A stretch of DNA of 64,000 nucleotides, taken from Thermosynechococcus sp. CL-1 (lineage in GTDB: Bacteria > Cyanobacteriota > Cyanobacteriia > Thermosynechococcales > Thermosynechococcaceae). The stretch lies in the NCBI RefSeq assembly GCF_008386235.1, contig NZ_CP040671.1:2234001-2298000 (forward strand), read 5' to 3'. Shown one piece after another: positions 1 to 8,991 of the stretch. Position 1 is the first letter of the stretch, and every line of letters begins with the position of its first letter. Below the pieces are notes generated by a model. It had not been told where the DNA came from, searched no databases, and saw nothing but the letters and a program-made list of their open reading frames with translations. Made by a program: the position numbers and the translations under genes.

Positions 1-1104
1 TGGGGTGAGCAGAATCGAGACGGTTTGGTTATCCTCTTGACGAAATTCAATGTTGCTTAAGGGACTACCGGTAACTAGGCGGGGTTCGCGCAGATTACTG
101 TCCAACTGTGCTTGCCGTAGGCGAATGCGATAGCGATTGCCTTCCCAGCCCACGTTATAGAAAACGGTGCGATCGCCCTGAATCAGCAACTCTCTTCCCC
201 CCAAGTCAACGCGCTGAATCGTTGTGACAGGAGTTTGAGCACTGGCTGCAGGAGTCACACTAGGGCGTTGGGACGGTGGCGGAGGTGGGGGTGTAATGGC
301 CGTGGTTGAAGGCACAATCACAAAGCCATCATTACGGGGCGTCACTTGCCAATCGGCATCTTGAGGGTCAATGTCGAGGGTAATTTGGACTTGGCGATTG
401 CTCTGAGTCCGTACCTCTGCCCGGACACGATCCCGACCAAAGCGGCGCAGTTCCAAGCGCCGCGGACTAAAGTTGCGAATCAATTCACTATTGCTGAGGA
501 GAATTTCAATGCGATCGCGCCGAGGGCGGCGAATAGTGTAGCTTCCTTCGGGCAGGGGGCGATCGGCTAGCACTAGAAAACCTGTGGCATCTGCCCGCCA
601 ACTTCGCACTTGCAGCGGCCCTGTGGGCGTTACGGGAGGAGCAGAAGGAGGAGACGGTGGGGGTGGCGGCGGTAGCGAAACTGTTTGCTGCTGGGGGGTA
701 GGCAGTTGCACCAACCAGTTATTAGCCGTGACTCCCCGAAAGCGCACCTGCTGCGGCTCAATTGTAAAACCAGCCGCATATTCCACCACAATCCGCGTCG
801 TTTGGGGGTCAAACTGAGCAACCCGCACTTGGCGAATGGCACCACTGTAGTTTTGACTGATCTGGGGGCTACCGAGAACGACACCCGGCAAGTCAATGAC
901 AAGGCGGGTCGGGTTATAGACCAACTCAGCACGGGGCTGAACAGCGCGTTCGGTGCGAATTTCTAGTTGATTGGTGGCGGGGTTGAGTCGCCACAATTGT
1001 AGGCGGCTGGCTGAAGCAGGCTGAGCCATGACCAGTGCAGCGGCAGGTGCCCATAGCAAACTCACTACAGCTCGAAATTGCCAAGAACGCCACGGTTGAT
1101 CCAT
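1..1104 (-). CDS. AMIN-domain protein, probable N-acetylmuramoyl-L-alanine amidase (3' part beyond the window)
   Basis: The minus-strand frame is open from the ATG at 1104 to base 1, so the C-terminus lies outside the window. A GGAGG sits just before the ATG. The N-terminus has a basic stretch, a hydrophobic segment and an A-x-A site (about residues 12-35), as in a signal peptide. Two AMIN-like beta-rich modules follow (about 40-130 and 190-300), separated by poly-proline linkers. In cyanobacteria this layout usually precedes an Amidase_3 domain that cleaves septal peptidoglycan; AMIN modules bind peptidoglycan in the periplasm. The catalytic domain is not visible, so a PilQ-type AMIN secretin or another AMIN protein remains possible. 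Confidence 0.75.
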   Translation of the reverse strand, partial: MDQPWRSWQFRAVVSLLWAPAAALVMAQPASASRLQLWRLNPATNQLEIRTERAVQPRAELVYNPTRLVIDLPGVVLGSPQISQNYSGAIRQVRVAQFDPQTTRIVVEYAAGFTIEPQQVRFRGVTANNWLVQLPTPQQQTVSLPPPPPPSPPSAPPVTPTGPLQVRSWRADATGFLVLADRPLPEGSYTIRRPRRDRIEILLSNSELIRNFSPRRLELRRFGRDRVRAEVRTQSNRQVQITLDIDPQDADWQVTPRNDGFVIVPSTTAITPPPPPPSQRPSVTPAASAQTPVTTIQRVDLGGRELLIQGDRTVFYNVGWEGNRYRIRLRQAQLDSNLREPRLVTGSPLSNIEFRQEDNQTVSILLTP

Positions 1105-1374
1105 TCACGCTTCCTCCACCAGCGATGCACAATACACTGCCGAGTTGGCTAGCCAAGCCGCTCGCTCAAACGTGCTCAGCATACTTGATCGGGGACAGGT
1201 ATGTGAACTGGCACACCCTGCGATTTAGTTTTGCGCGATCGCCCTTCATCAGATTCAAATTTCAGCTTGGTTCAAGTCCACTTAGACGCACACGGGTGCC
1301 AATGAGTTCTCCGATTGCATGATCTAGCCCGTTTTGCCGTAGCTTTGCCCTAGGAAATATCTGCGGAATCCTCA

Positions 1375-1866
1375 ATGCCCAGTGGCCCTACCCACGATCG
1401 CCTGACTTGGATCGGCATGCCCCTTGTGGGCTTCACCGCCAGTGCCCTCACCCGTGATTGGATCTGGGGGGCAATTGCCAGCAGTAGCTTTGGTATTGGC
1501 GGCTTTCTCCTCAGTCCAGACCTCGATACCGCCTCTTTACCCTACTACCGTTGGGGCTGGTTGCGGGCAATATGGCTACCCTACCAAAAAGCCTTTCACC
1601 ATCGCTCCTTTTGGACCCATGGCCCAGTGGTGGGCACGGTGATTCGGTTGCTCTATCTCAGCTTTTGGTTGGGGTTAGGACTGGGTCTTGTGGCCGGGGT
1701 CGCCGCATTCACAGGCCACCTTTCCCTTGTGCAGGAATGGCTACATCGTTGGCCGGGAATTGACTGGCGCTGGGGAGTTGCGATCGCCCTTGGCCTAGAG
1801 CTATCGGCACTGCTTCATGTCACCAGCGATCTGGTGGTTTCCCAGTGGCGACGCTGGCACCGCTAA
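1375..1866 (+). CDS. DUF2227 family putative metal-binding membrane protein
   Basis: 163 residues matching the cyanobacterial DUF2227 'putative metal-binding' family in length and motifs. Candidate metal ligands are His-Asp near residues 8-9, the D-L-D motif near 49-51, the His pair plus S-F-W-T-H-G-P near 75-83, and a late H-V-T-S-D (about 149-153). This His/Asp pattern resembles the YdjM/LexA-regulated membrane hydrolase group. Two or three hydrophobic segments (about 90-115 and 130-150) suggest the inner membrane. The last bases overlap the convergent small gene at 1863-2108. Substrate and reaction are unknown; the metal-binding role is a family inference. Confidence 0.7.
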   Translation: MPSGPTHDRLTWIGMPLVGFTASALTRDWIWGAIASSSFGIGGFLLSPDLDTASLPYYRWGWLRAIWLPYQKAFHHRSFWTHGPVVGTVIRLLYLSFWLGLGLGLVAGVAAFTGHLSLVQEWLHRWPGIDWRWGVAIALGLELSALLHVTSDLVVSQWRRWHR

Positions 1867-2108
1867 TGGTGGTGCGTAGGGCAAGGCGGCGCACTAATGG
1901 AGCGATCGAGCCAACCCACTGCCTGTTGGAGATGCGCCAGTGCCTCAGCATCATTTTCCTTGAGGAGATAGACCAGAGCGGCAGCCGCCTGTTCGAGGGC
2001 GCGGGCACGGCGATTTCCTTTGAGGCGATGCCAATCTTGGGGAGCAATCCTAACCGCATCAAGGAGGGCAGTGGCTAGTTCTTCTGCACGGGGAGTCGTT
2101 TGCACCAT
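1863..2108 (-). CDS. Small conserved cyanobacterial protein, possibly DUF6439
   Basis: 81 residues, mostly helical, rich in Ala, Leu and Arg, with no signal peptide or membrane segment. The core contains a W-H-R-L-K-G-N-R-R-A-R-A-L-E-Q-A motif near residues 26-41, then a short helix-turn-helix-like stretch, and the tail ends in three histidines. The pattern fits small soluble cyanobacterial proteins annotated as DUF6439, but I assign that family from memory only. Its stop overlaps the end of the DUF2227 gene by 4 bases on the opposite strand. No function can be stated. Confidence 0.6.
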   Translation of the reverse strand: MVQTTPRAEELATALLDAVRIAPQDWHRLKGNRRARALEQAAAALVYLLKENDAEALAHLQQAVGWLDRSISAPPCPTHHH

Positions 2109-2251
2109 GACTTAAACTTGATCTAAGGGGAGAACTATCCTCTAGTTTAAGCAGTGAGCAACTGCCCCTAAGGCCACAGGCACTGGAACTTTACCCTTGA
2201 ATCATAGCGTCTAAGGTAAAGGCAGGTGCATCCCGCCAAGGAGAGATCGTG

Positions 2252-2836
2252 ATGGTAGCAAAAGTCACCCGCTCCCGCCCCGCCTTGATTGTGCTGGCGG
2301 TTATTGGCCTTGCCTCGGCTGGCACAGCGGCATGGCTAACCTTGAGTCCCCCCCGGCAGGGAGATCCGGTTCCTAATCCGGCGGAAGTTGCCCAGCAGCA
2401 GGAAACTCAAATCTTTTGGGTCAAGAATGAAGGGGATAGCCTCGTTTTAGTGCCCTCTACGGTACGGATCAATACCCCGGCAACGCGGCCAGAACTCTTT
2501 ATTCAATCTCGTCTCGAGCGGCTTTTGGCGGGTCCTGCCAATCAAGATGTCACTACCAGCATTCCGGAAAATACCCGTGTCAATCGGGTAGAAGTCAAGG
2601 CCGATGGCATTCATGTGGATCTCTCTCCAGAGTTTACCAAAGGGGGGGGAAGTGCTTCGATGCAAGCACGCCTAGGACAGGTACTGTACACAGCAACAGT
2701 GAGTAATCCCAATGCGCCAGTTTGGATTTCCATTGGGGGTGAACCCCTGCGCGTCCTAGGGGGTGAGGGGCTAGAGGTGACGCAACCGATGACCCGGCAA
2801 GACTTTCAAACGGCCTTTGCCCTCCGCACCCAGTAG
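2252..2836 (+). CDS. GerMN-domain protein, membrane-anchored
   Basis: 194 residues from the ATG at 2252, which is preceded by AAGGAGA at about 2238-2244; a GTG directly upstream (2249) is also in frame. One N-terminal hydrophobic segment (about 12-33) followed by a Pro-rich linker suggests a signal anchor with a periplasmic domain. Residues about 55-190 fit the GerMN fold: an F-W-V-K motif, R-L-E-R-L-L-A-G-P, a V-D-L-S-P-E-F motif and a run ending V-W-I-S-I-G-G-E. GerMN domains occur in sporulation GerM and in lipoproteins of many non-spore-formers; the cyanobacterial role is unknown, probably in the envelope. The last 31 bases overlap the convergent permease gene. Confidence 0.75.
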   Translation: MVAKVTRSRPALIVLAVIGLASAGTAAWLTLSPPRQGDPVPNPAEVAQQQETQIFWVKNEGDSLVLVPSTVRINTPATRPELFIQSRLERLLAGPANQDVTTSIPENTRVNRVEVKADGIHVDLSPEFTKGGGSASMQARLGQVLYTATVSNPNAPVWISIGGEPLRVLGGEGLEVTQPMTRQDFQTAFALRTQ

Positions 2837-4056
2837 TGCCAAGCAAGTCCAAGAAGAATGAGACCACACCCCGACAGCCACACTTGGACTTCGACCCAAA
2901 AAGCCAGCCCTAGACAGCCGATTAAACCTGCAACCGCAAGCCAGCGGGGAAATTGTGGCTCCTTCAGTTGCAGCGTGGCAAGGTTGGTAATGGCGTAGTA
3001 AATCAGCACGCTAAAGGCACTAAAAGACCACGTAGTTTTTACATTGCCAATCAGGATCAAGAGGGCAATTCCCCCACTCACCGCAAGAATGGCAGCAACA
3101 GGTTGTTTTCCTTGGGCTGGAATTTGAGCCAAAATTGCCGGTAAATCTCGCCGTCGCGCCATTGCCAACACCACACGGGAGAGGCCGAGCAACAGATTGA
3201 GCAAAATCCCCACCATGGCCGCGATCGCCCCCAGCGTAATCAGAGGCGGCAGCCAAGAGACACCCAATTCACTGGCGACAATCTCTAAAGAGGCGGCCGT
3301 GGTCAACTTCCCAGAGCCATGACTCCCCAGAACAATCAAGGCAACACTGAAGTAGAGCAGGACAACAATACCAATGGCTAGGGCAATGGCTCGTGGAATG
3401 GTTCGCCGAGGAGTCTTGACCTCCTCTGCCAGCACAGCAATACGGGCATAGCCGGCATAGGCGACAAAGAGCAGTGCCGTTGCTTGGAGAAGATTCTTGA
3501 GCGAGAGTGGTTGCGATGCTGCCGACCAAAGTAGCCCTCCCTGTTGTTGGACGTGGCCAATGCCGACAAAGAGCAACAAACTGGTGAACGTGACTAGGAG
3601 AATCCCCAGATTCACTTGCACCGATCGCCGGATGCCCAAAAGCACCACACAGGTCAAGACCGCCAGTAGCCCCAGAGCAGCCATGATTTGCCAGCGCCCG
3701 CTATTGTCCTCTAGGCCGAGCCATTGGAAGAGATAGGCCATAGAGCCAAGGGCAGCAGTGGCTGCAGAAGCCGATTTGGCCAGTAAAAACATCCACCCCG
3801 CTGTAAAGCCGAAAGGGGGAGAAAGATAGCGATACCCATACTCGTAGGTGCCCCCACTCACAGGATGGGAGGCAGCCAATTGGGCACTACTGAGGCCATT
3901 ACACAGCGCGATCGCGGCTGCTAGGATCAGGGCTATCAACACCCAAGGGCCAGCGAGGTCGGTGGCAATGCCTAAACTGACAAACAGACCCGTACCGATC
4001 ATGGAACCTAGACCTGTTAAAGTGGCGCCCCACAGCCCCAATTCGCGTTTGAGCAT
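2806..4056 (-). CDS. APC superfamily amino acid permease
   Basis: 416 residues with about 11-12 hydrophobic helices. The first helix carries the G-x-G-x-x-x-G-T-G-L-F-V pattern (about 15-27) typical of APC-family substrate binding, and P-V-S-G-G-T-Y-E-Y (about 65-73) is the second family hallmark. E-E-V-K-T-P-R-R-T-I-P-R-A (about 211-223) is the conserved cytoplasmic loop. The protein is predicted to import an amino acid or polyamine across the inner membrane using an ion gradient. Substrate cannot be read from sequence. The gene stands alone and runs convergent into the GerM gene. Confidence 0.85.
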   Translation of the reverse strand: MLKRELGLWGATLTGLGSMIGTGLFVSLGIATDLAGPWVLIALILAAAIALCNGLSSAQLAASHPVSGGTYEYGYRYLSPPFGFTAGWMFLLAKSASAATAALGSMAYLFQWLGLEDNSGRWQIMAALGLLAVLTCVVLLGIRRSVQVNLGILLVTFTSLLLFVGIGHVQQQGGLLWSAASQPLSLKNLLQATALLFVAYAGYARIAVLAEEVKTPRRTIPRAIALAIGIVVLLYFSVALIVLGSHGSGKLTTAASLEIVASELGVSWLPPLITLGAIAAMVGILLNLLLGLSRVVLAMARRRDLPAILAQIPAQGKQPVAAILAVSGGIALLILIGNVKTTWSFSAFSVLIYYAITNLATLQLKEPQFPRWLAVAGLIGCLGLAFWVEVQVWLSGCGLILLGLAWHYWVRRAKAV

Positions 4057-4160
4057 TTTAGTCGAGTCGGTCTAGGAACGAACGCCTTCTAGCCTAGAGG
4101 ATAGGGACGGCGATCGCTATAATTGGAGCAATTCTTAGCACGCGCGCAGGTATCAGGATC

Positions 4161-5126
4161 ATGGCCAGTCCAGAACCCCCTAGCAACCAACCCGACGATC
4201 TCCTAGAAAACATCATTACTGATTTGGGTGAGTTGGACGAGCCTCCCGCACAGGATATTGATCTCAACTCCCTGACGGCTGAATTGGAGTCACTCACCCT
4301 TACCGCAGAACAGCGGGCGATCGCCCAAAACCAAGCCCTACAGGAGCAAATTAGCCAGCTCACCGCAGAACTGCACAACGTTCAACAGCAGCGAGATCAA
4401 CTGAGCCAAGACCTTGCTCGCCTCCAGGAAGAAAATGCCACCTTGAGCGGCCTGCGGCAAAATCTTGAACAGGAACTGGCCCAGGCTCTCATTCAGCAAG
4501 ATGAACTTCAGCAGCAACTGGTGACACTGCAACTGCAAGCCTCCCAGATTCAGGAACTGCAAAGTCAAGTGGCAACCCTGCAATCCCAAGTCTCACAAAT
4601 TCAAGAACTTCAAGATCAACTTGCCTCACTGCAAACAGAAAAAACAGCTCTCGAACAACAACTTCAGGCGGTATTGGCTGCTTCACCACCCGCTCCTTTG
4701 GAGGATACCGCCCTTCTCGGTAATCCCCCAGACGCCGGCCTTGCCCAACAACTGGCGGAGATAACGCGGCAACTCACCCAAGTGGAAAGGGAGCGCGATC
4801 GCCTGCAAGAGGAACTTGCCCAAGCGCAAAATGAACTGCTCGGTCTGCAGCACGATTTAGAGGTGCTGCGCAACCAATCCGCAACCGTTGTCCCCACTGA
4901 ACTCACCCTTGCTGCCCAAGAAAATCGCCAACTAAAGCGACAACAACGGCGGCGTGACACCGTGCTTTGGATCAGTGGCATTGCGGCAACGGTGGTTTCT
5001 GCTTTGAGCGTCAGCTTAAATCTGCCGCAGCCCATTGGCCGCATCATTCCCCCTGTCGCCGCTTTGGCAGTTCCTGTGATCACAACGCTGGTTGGTAGGG
5101 GTGGGTCAAGTGAAAAGACTGCTTAG
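4161..5126 (+). CDS. Coiled-coil protein with C-terminal membrane hairpin (unknown)
   Basis: 321 residues. Residues about 40-175 and 195-260 are nearly pure Gln/Leu/Glu heptad coiled coil, with an internal repeat of S-Q-I-Q-E-L-Q-(S/D)-Q-(V/L)-A-(T/S)-L-Q (about 131-165). A short Pro/Ala/Asp linker interrupts the coil near 178-192. After a basic K-R-Q-Q-R-R-R-D (about 259-266) come two hydrophobic segments (about 268-287 and 290-313), so it should be tail-anchored in a membrane with the coil in the cytoplasm. It ends 62 bases before atpC on the same strand. I do not recognise a named family; any link to ATP synthase is only positional. Confidence 0.7.
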   Translation: MASPEPPSNQPDDLLENIITDLGELDEPPAQDIDLNSLTAELESLTLTAEQRAIAQNQALQEQISQLTAELHNVQQQRDQLSQDLARLQEENATLSGLRQNLEQELAQALIQQDELQQQLVTLQLQASQIQELQSQVATLQSQVSQIQELQDQLASLQTEKTALEQQLQAVLAASPPAPLEDTALLGNPPDAGLAQQLAEITRQLTQVERERDRLQEELAQAQNELLGLQHDLEVLRNQSATVVPTELTLAAQENRQLKRQQRRRDTVLWISGIAATVVSALSVSLNLPQPIGRIIPPVAALAVPVITTLVGRGGSSEKTA

Positions 5127-5188
5127 GCGATCCCCCTCTGGGCTAAAATCTTAGGGCAGGGACGCTTTGCTTAGGAGTCTAGATTACC

Positions 5189-6136
5189 GTGCCCAATCTC
5201 AAAGCTATTCGCGATCGCATCAAAACAATCAAAGATACCCGCAAGATCACTGAAGCTATGCGCCTCGTGGCGGCAGCAAAAGTTCGCCGTGCCCAAGAGC
5301 AGGTCATGGCGAGCCGTCCCTTTGCCGATCGCTTAGCCCAGGTGCTCTATGGCTTGCAAACCCGACTGCGCTTTGAGGATGCCAATTTACCGCTATTGGC
5401 CAAGCGTCCTGTGAAGACGGTGGCGCTGCTGGTGGTGACGGGCGATCGCGGTCTGTGCGGCGGTTACAATACCAACGTCATTCGCCGTGCCAAGGAGCGT
5501 ACCCAAGAACTGGAAGCTGAGGGCGTCAAGTATATTCTTGTCATTGTCGGTCGCAAGGCAGCCCAATACTTCCAGCGCCGTAATTATCCCATTGATGCGG
5601 TCTATTCTGGCCTAGAGCAAATCCCCTCCGCCAGTGAAGCGGGTCAAATTGCCAGTGAACTGCTTTCCCTCTTTCTTTCGGAAACGGTGGATCGGGTGGA
5701 ACTCATCTACACCAAGTTTGTCTCCCTCATTAGTTCAAAGCCCGTTGTCCAAACCCTGCTCCCCCTCGATCCCCAAGGGCTAGAGGCGCCCGATGATGAG
5801 ATTTTTCGGCTGACGACGCGGGGTTCGCATCTGGAAGTTAACCGCGAGAAAGTCACCTCAACCTTGCCCGCTTTGCCCTCCGATATGATTTTTGAGCAGG
5901 ATCCGGTGCAAATTCTCGATGCCCTGCTGCCCCTGTACTTGAATAACCAGTTGCTACGGGCACTGCAAGAGGCCGCCGCCTCGGAATTGGCAGCGCGGAT
6001 GACAGCAATGAATAACGCGAGCGATAATGCTCAAGCGCTGATTGGGACCCTCACCCTCTCCTACAACAAAGCGCGTCAAGCCGCCATTACCCAAGAGATT
6101 CTCGAAGTGGTGGCGGGTGCTGAGGCTCTGCGCTAG
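5189..6136 (+). CDS. atpC: ATP synthase F1 gamma subunit
   Basis: 315 residues from a GTG start. The N-terminal helix ([18 protein letters not shown] near 4-21) and the C-terminal helix ([10 protein letters not shown] near 276-285) form the rotor shaft of F1; [10 protein letters not shown] lies at 85-94. Compared with E. coli gamma there is an extra segment at about 195-232, the phototroph-specific insertion that limits ATP hydrolysis in the dark. The plant thioredoxin cysteine pair is absent from it, as is usual in cyanobacteria. The other atp genes are not in this window; cyanobacterial atpC is often separate from the main atp cluster. Confidence 0.97.
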   Translation: MPNLKAIRDRIKTIKDTRKITEAMRLVAAAKVRRAQEQVMASRPFADRLAQVLYGLQTRLRFEDANLPLLAKRPVKTVALLVVTGDRGLCGGYNTNVIRRAKERTQELEAEGVKYILVIVGRKAAQYFQRRNYPIDAVYSGLEQIPSASEAGQIASELLSLFLSETVDRVELIYTKFVSLISSKPVVQTLLPLDPQGLEAPDDEIFRLTTRGSHLEVNREKVTSTLPALPSDMIFEQDPVQILDALLPLYLNNQLLRALQEAAASELAARMTAMNNASDNAQALIGTLTLSYNKARQAAITQEILEVVAGAEALR

Positions 6137-6146
6137 GAGTTGACCT

Positions 6147-7217
6147 CTGAAGCTGCTTTTTGTTTCCACTTCGGTTGGCCCTCTAGGCACAGGAAAAGGG
6201 GGCGGTGTTGAATTGACGATCCTCAATATGGCTCAGGCCTTGGGCGATCGCCAGCATACCATTCACATCCTGGCCCCCGAGGGTTCCCACTTGCCGGTGG
6301 CGGCGACCATTGAACCAGTAGCGGGTGCCCTTCAAGTGCCAGCGCAGCATCAAAGCCGCGAGCAACCCATTACCCTGCCGGCCAATAGTGTGTTAGCCAA
6401 TATGTGGGCACGGGTGCGACAGCTCCAGTACCAATTTGATGTCATTGTCAATTTTTCCTACGATTGGTTGCCCTTTTACCTCACTCCCTTTTTGAGTCGG
6501 CCGGTGGGGCATTTGGTGAGCATGGCCTCGGTTTCAGACGTGATGGATCAGGCGATCGCCCGTGTCATTGATGACTATCCGGGAACCATTAGTGTCTATA
6601 CCCGTACCCAAGCGGCCACCTTCCCCTTTGGCGATCGCTGTGTGTGTTTGGGCAGTGGTCTGGATCTTTCCCTCTATGACTTTTGTGCAGAGCCAGAGGA
6701 TTCCCTGTGCTGGCTGGGACGCATTGCTCCCGAAAAGGGACTCGAAGATGCTGTCGCCGCCGTCAATGTCACCCGCACCCCTTTGAAAATCATGGGGCAA
6801 CTGCAAGATATAGACTATTGGCAGCGCATTCAAGCCAACTACCCCAATGCCCCCATTGAATATTTGGGATTTTTCTCCACTCGGGAAATGCAGGCACGCT
6901 TGCGGCGGTGTCGTGCTCTCCTACTCACCTCCCGCTGGGTTGAAGCCTTTGGCAATGTGGTCATCGAAAGCCTTGCCTGTGGCGTTCCCGTCATTGCCTA
7001 CGATCGCGGTGGGCCGAGGGAAATTGTCCGTGATGGTCAAACCGGGTTTCTCATTACCCCGGATTCTGTCGAGGCCTTAATTGCTGCCATTGGCAAGATT
7101 GATCAAATTGATCGGGCGGCCTGTCGGCAGCAGGCGGAACAGGAGTATAGCTTAGCTGTTTATGGGGATAGGGTGGAGCAATGGCTACAACGGGTAGCAG
7201 TTTCCTCTCTGCCCTAA
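6147..7217 (+). CDS. GT4-type glycosyltransferase (apparent CTG start)
   Basis: GT-B glycosyltransferase of about 356 residues. The conventional in-frame start (TTG at 6213) would delete the first beta strand and Gly-rich loop. Reading upstream gives K-L-L-F-V-S-T-S-V-G-P-L-G-T-G-K-G-G-G-V-E, exactly the expected N-terminus, beginning with CTG at 6147; no ATG, GTG or other TTG precedes it before the stop at 6141. TAGGAG (6134-6139) lies 7 bases before the CTG. The C-terminal donor-sugar half has G-R-I-A-P-E-K-G near residue 190 and the E-A-F-G-N-V-V-I-E-S-L-A-C-G-V-P-V-I motif near 270. Donor and acceptor are unknown. It starts 10 bases after atpC and overlaps the next gene. Confidence 0.85.
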   Translation: MKLLFVSTSVGPLGTGKGGGVELTILNMAQALGDRQHTIHILAPEGSHLPVAATIEPVAGALQVPAQHQSREQPITLPANSVLANMWARVRQLQYQFDVIVNFSYDWLPFYLTPFLSRPVGHLVSMASVSDVMDQAIARVIDDYPGTISVYTRTQAATFPFGDRCVCLGSGLDLSLYDFCAEPEDSLCWLGRIAPEKGLEDAVAAVNVTRTPLKIMGQLQDIDYWQRIQANYPNAPIEYLGFFSTREMQARLRRCRALLLTSRWVEAFGNVVIESLACGVPVIAYDRGGPREIVRDGQTGFLITPDSVEALIAAIGKIDQIDRAACRQQAEQEYSLAVYGDRVEQWLQRVAVSSLP

Positions 7218-8341
7218 ACCAGCAAATGTTGCATGGCAAATTCCGTGCTCCCCTATACAATAGGCAAGGTGCTAGTGGAGATGACACTTGGATGGGCTGG
7301 GTTCTGTTCCAAGGGACAAAGCGAGGACACTCACCCTTGCTCATTTCCTTTACGATGGCTGCGATCGCTAGTGCGGGTCTAGGGTTCTGGTTTTTGCGGA
7401 GCCTGTCCCCAACACCGATGGCTCTCTCAGAACCAATGCCTTTACCTGACCCAGTTCAACTTGAACGACCTCTGCCCCGGCCGATTTTGGATGGCCGCGA
7501 TCCCCTATTAGCAACTGTCCCCAATCAAGCCCCCCAACCACCAGCGGCTGCCTCTACCCACGCCAAGGCAATCTTGCCCACAGTGCCCCCTCCTGCTCTG
7601 CAACCCGTGCCTCCGAGCCAAGGCCCTGCCCCTCAAGTGCGGGTGGCGATCGCCCGTGATCAAAGTCAACTGACCGTTGGCACCGCCGTAGCTACCGCTG
7701 TCACCAATGATCAACAGCAAGTGATGACGCAGCTTACCCCTTCCCAAGGGGTCGTGGTCACAGCCCGCGATGGCTTTTTGCTCTGGAATGGCCAACCTCT
7801 TGCCCCCTCCCTCTGGATCCGCCCCAGCAATCAACTTGCGTTTGTTGGCGATAAATGGTATCGCGGTGTGGTGCGCCTCATTGCTCAGGGAAACACGGTT
7901 ACAGCCGTCAATCAAGTGGACTTGGAACAATACCTCGTCAGTGTCGTGGGTTCAGAGGTCTATCCCGACTGGCCAATGGAAACCCTCAAAGCCCAGGCGA
8001 TCGCCGCCCGTTCCTATGCCCTTGCCCAAATGTTTCAACCCGCTAGCCGCTTTTTTGATCTGGGGAACGACGAGCGTTGGCAGGTGTATCGTGGGATTGA
8101 AACCGAGTGGAACACCACTCAAGCGGCAGTCCAAGCCACGCGGGGCATTGTCCTCACCAAAAGTGGACGAGTGATGGTTTCGATGTATGCAGCAACCGAC
8201 GACATTGTGCGCGATGTCTTTGGCGGGCGTGGAATGAGTCAGACGGGCGCCTATGAACTGGGCAAGCGCGGCTATAACCACCTGCAAATTTTAGGCACCT
8301 ACTATCCGGGGGCGGGTCTATCGCAACTGCAAACCCAATAA
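7181..8341 (+). CDS. SpoIID/LytB domain protein
   Basis: Up to 386 residues. One hydrophobic segment near residues 53-73 then a long Pro-rich linker (about 75-150) indicate an anchored or secreted protein. The C-terminal SpoIID/LytB domain (about 215-380) shows V-D-L-E-Q-Y-L-x-x-V-V-G-S-E-V, W-P-M-E-T-L-K-A-Q-A-I-A-A-R-S-Y-A, and a final G-R-G-M-S-Q-T-G-A. SpoIID enzymes are lytic transglycosylases acting on denuded glycan strands; in non-sporulating cyanobacteria a wall-remodelling role is likely but unproved. The start is uncertain: the ATG at 7181 overlaps the GT4 gene by 37 bases with GGAG too close, and ATGs at 7226 and 7292 are alternatives. Confidence 0.85.
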   Translation: MATTGSSFLSALNQQMLHGKFRAPLYNRQGASGDDTWMGWVLFQGTKRGHSPLLISFTMAAIASAGLGFWFLRSLSPTPMALSEPMPLPDPVQLERPLPRPILDGRDPLLATVPNQAPQPPAAASTHAKAILPTVPPPALQPVPPSQGPAPQVRVAIARDQSQLTVGTAVATAVTNDQQQVMTQLTPSQGVVVTARDGFLLWNGQPLAPSLWIRPSNQLAFVGDKWYRGVVRLIAQGNTVTAVNQVDLEQYLVSVVGSEVYPDWPMETLKAQAIAARSYALAQMFQPASRFFDLGNDERWQVYRGIETEWNTTQAAVQATRGIVLTKSGRVMVSMYAATDDIVRDVFGGRGMSQTGAYELGKRGYNHLQILGTYYPGAGLSQLQTQ

Positions 8342-8360
8342 CTCTTTGGAGGCCAAGTCC

Positions 8361-8981
8361 ATGAAATCGCCTCTTTTAGCGACTGCCCTTGCCCTGACAA
8401 CGGTGGTCTGCCTTCAGTACAGTGGGCGAGCAGATTCGCCCTTGACCTCCACCCCCTTCTACGAAGCCTATACCGATGTCCCCATGGTGATGCGAGCCAA
8501 GCGCAATGGCCGCCTTGATCTGAAAATGTCGGAGTGGCTCTTTTCGCCGCAGGTTCCCACAGATCACAAAGCTGCCCTGATCAATGCCCTCGGCTGGGAT
8601 TTCAACGGCAAAGCCAATGGTCAAGCCTACCGCGCCTATCTTGCCCTAAGACAGGGTACGACCCCTGAAAATATCCTGCTGGAAAGCCTTACCGCCGATG
8701 AGTTAATGGCTCTAGGGTATCTCACAGCAATGGACAACTACTTTCAACCACAGCGGGGGATGTCTTTTCTCAATATGGCACAGGAACGTGACCCCGAAAG
8801 CTATGCGATCGCGATGGTACGCGGCCTTGTGGAAGCACAAACCCTCTTTGATGTCAGTTGGTGTCAAGTCTGGCAAGCGGTGAATCGCGTGGATGAAAAT
8901 CGTCAACTAAAGCGAGATTTCCGCCCCACAGCGCGGGAGATTATCCTCAAATATCTGCGCTTATACCGTCGGGATTGCTAA
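8361..8981 (+). CDS. Secreted conserved protein of unknown function
   Basis: 206 residues from the ATG at 8361, chosen because GGAGG (8348-8352) lies 8 bases upstream; an in-frame TTG at 8346 is less likely. The first 24 residues form a signal peptide ending near G-R-A-D-S. The mature part is helical with no cysteine pair motif or known catalytic signature; it includes A-L-G-W-D-F-N-G-K-A-N-G (about 75-86) and E-S-L-T-A-D-E-L-M-A-L-G-Y (about 111-123). It follows the SpoIID gene by 19 bases and precedes the GT41 gene by 10, so the three are probably one transcript. No family recognised. Confidence 0.75.
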   Translation: MKSPLLATALALTTVVCLQYSGRADSPLTSTPFYEAYTDVPMVMRAKRNGRLDLKMSEWLFSPQVPTDHKAALINALGWDFNGKANGQAYRAYLALRQGTTPENILLESLTADELMALGYLTAMDNYFQPQRGMSFLNMAQERDPESYAIAMVRGLVEAQTLFDVSWCQVWQAVNRVDENRQLKRDFRPTAREIILKYLRLYRRDC

Positions 8982-8991
8982 GTTTCAGGTT

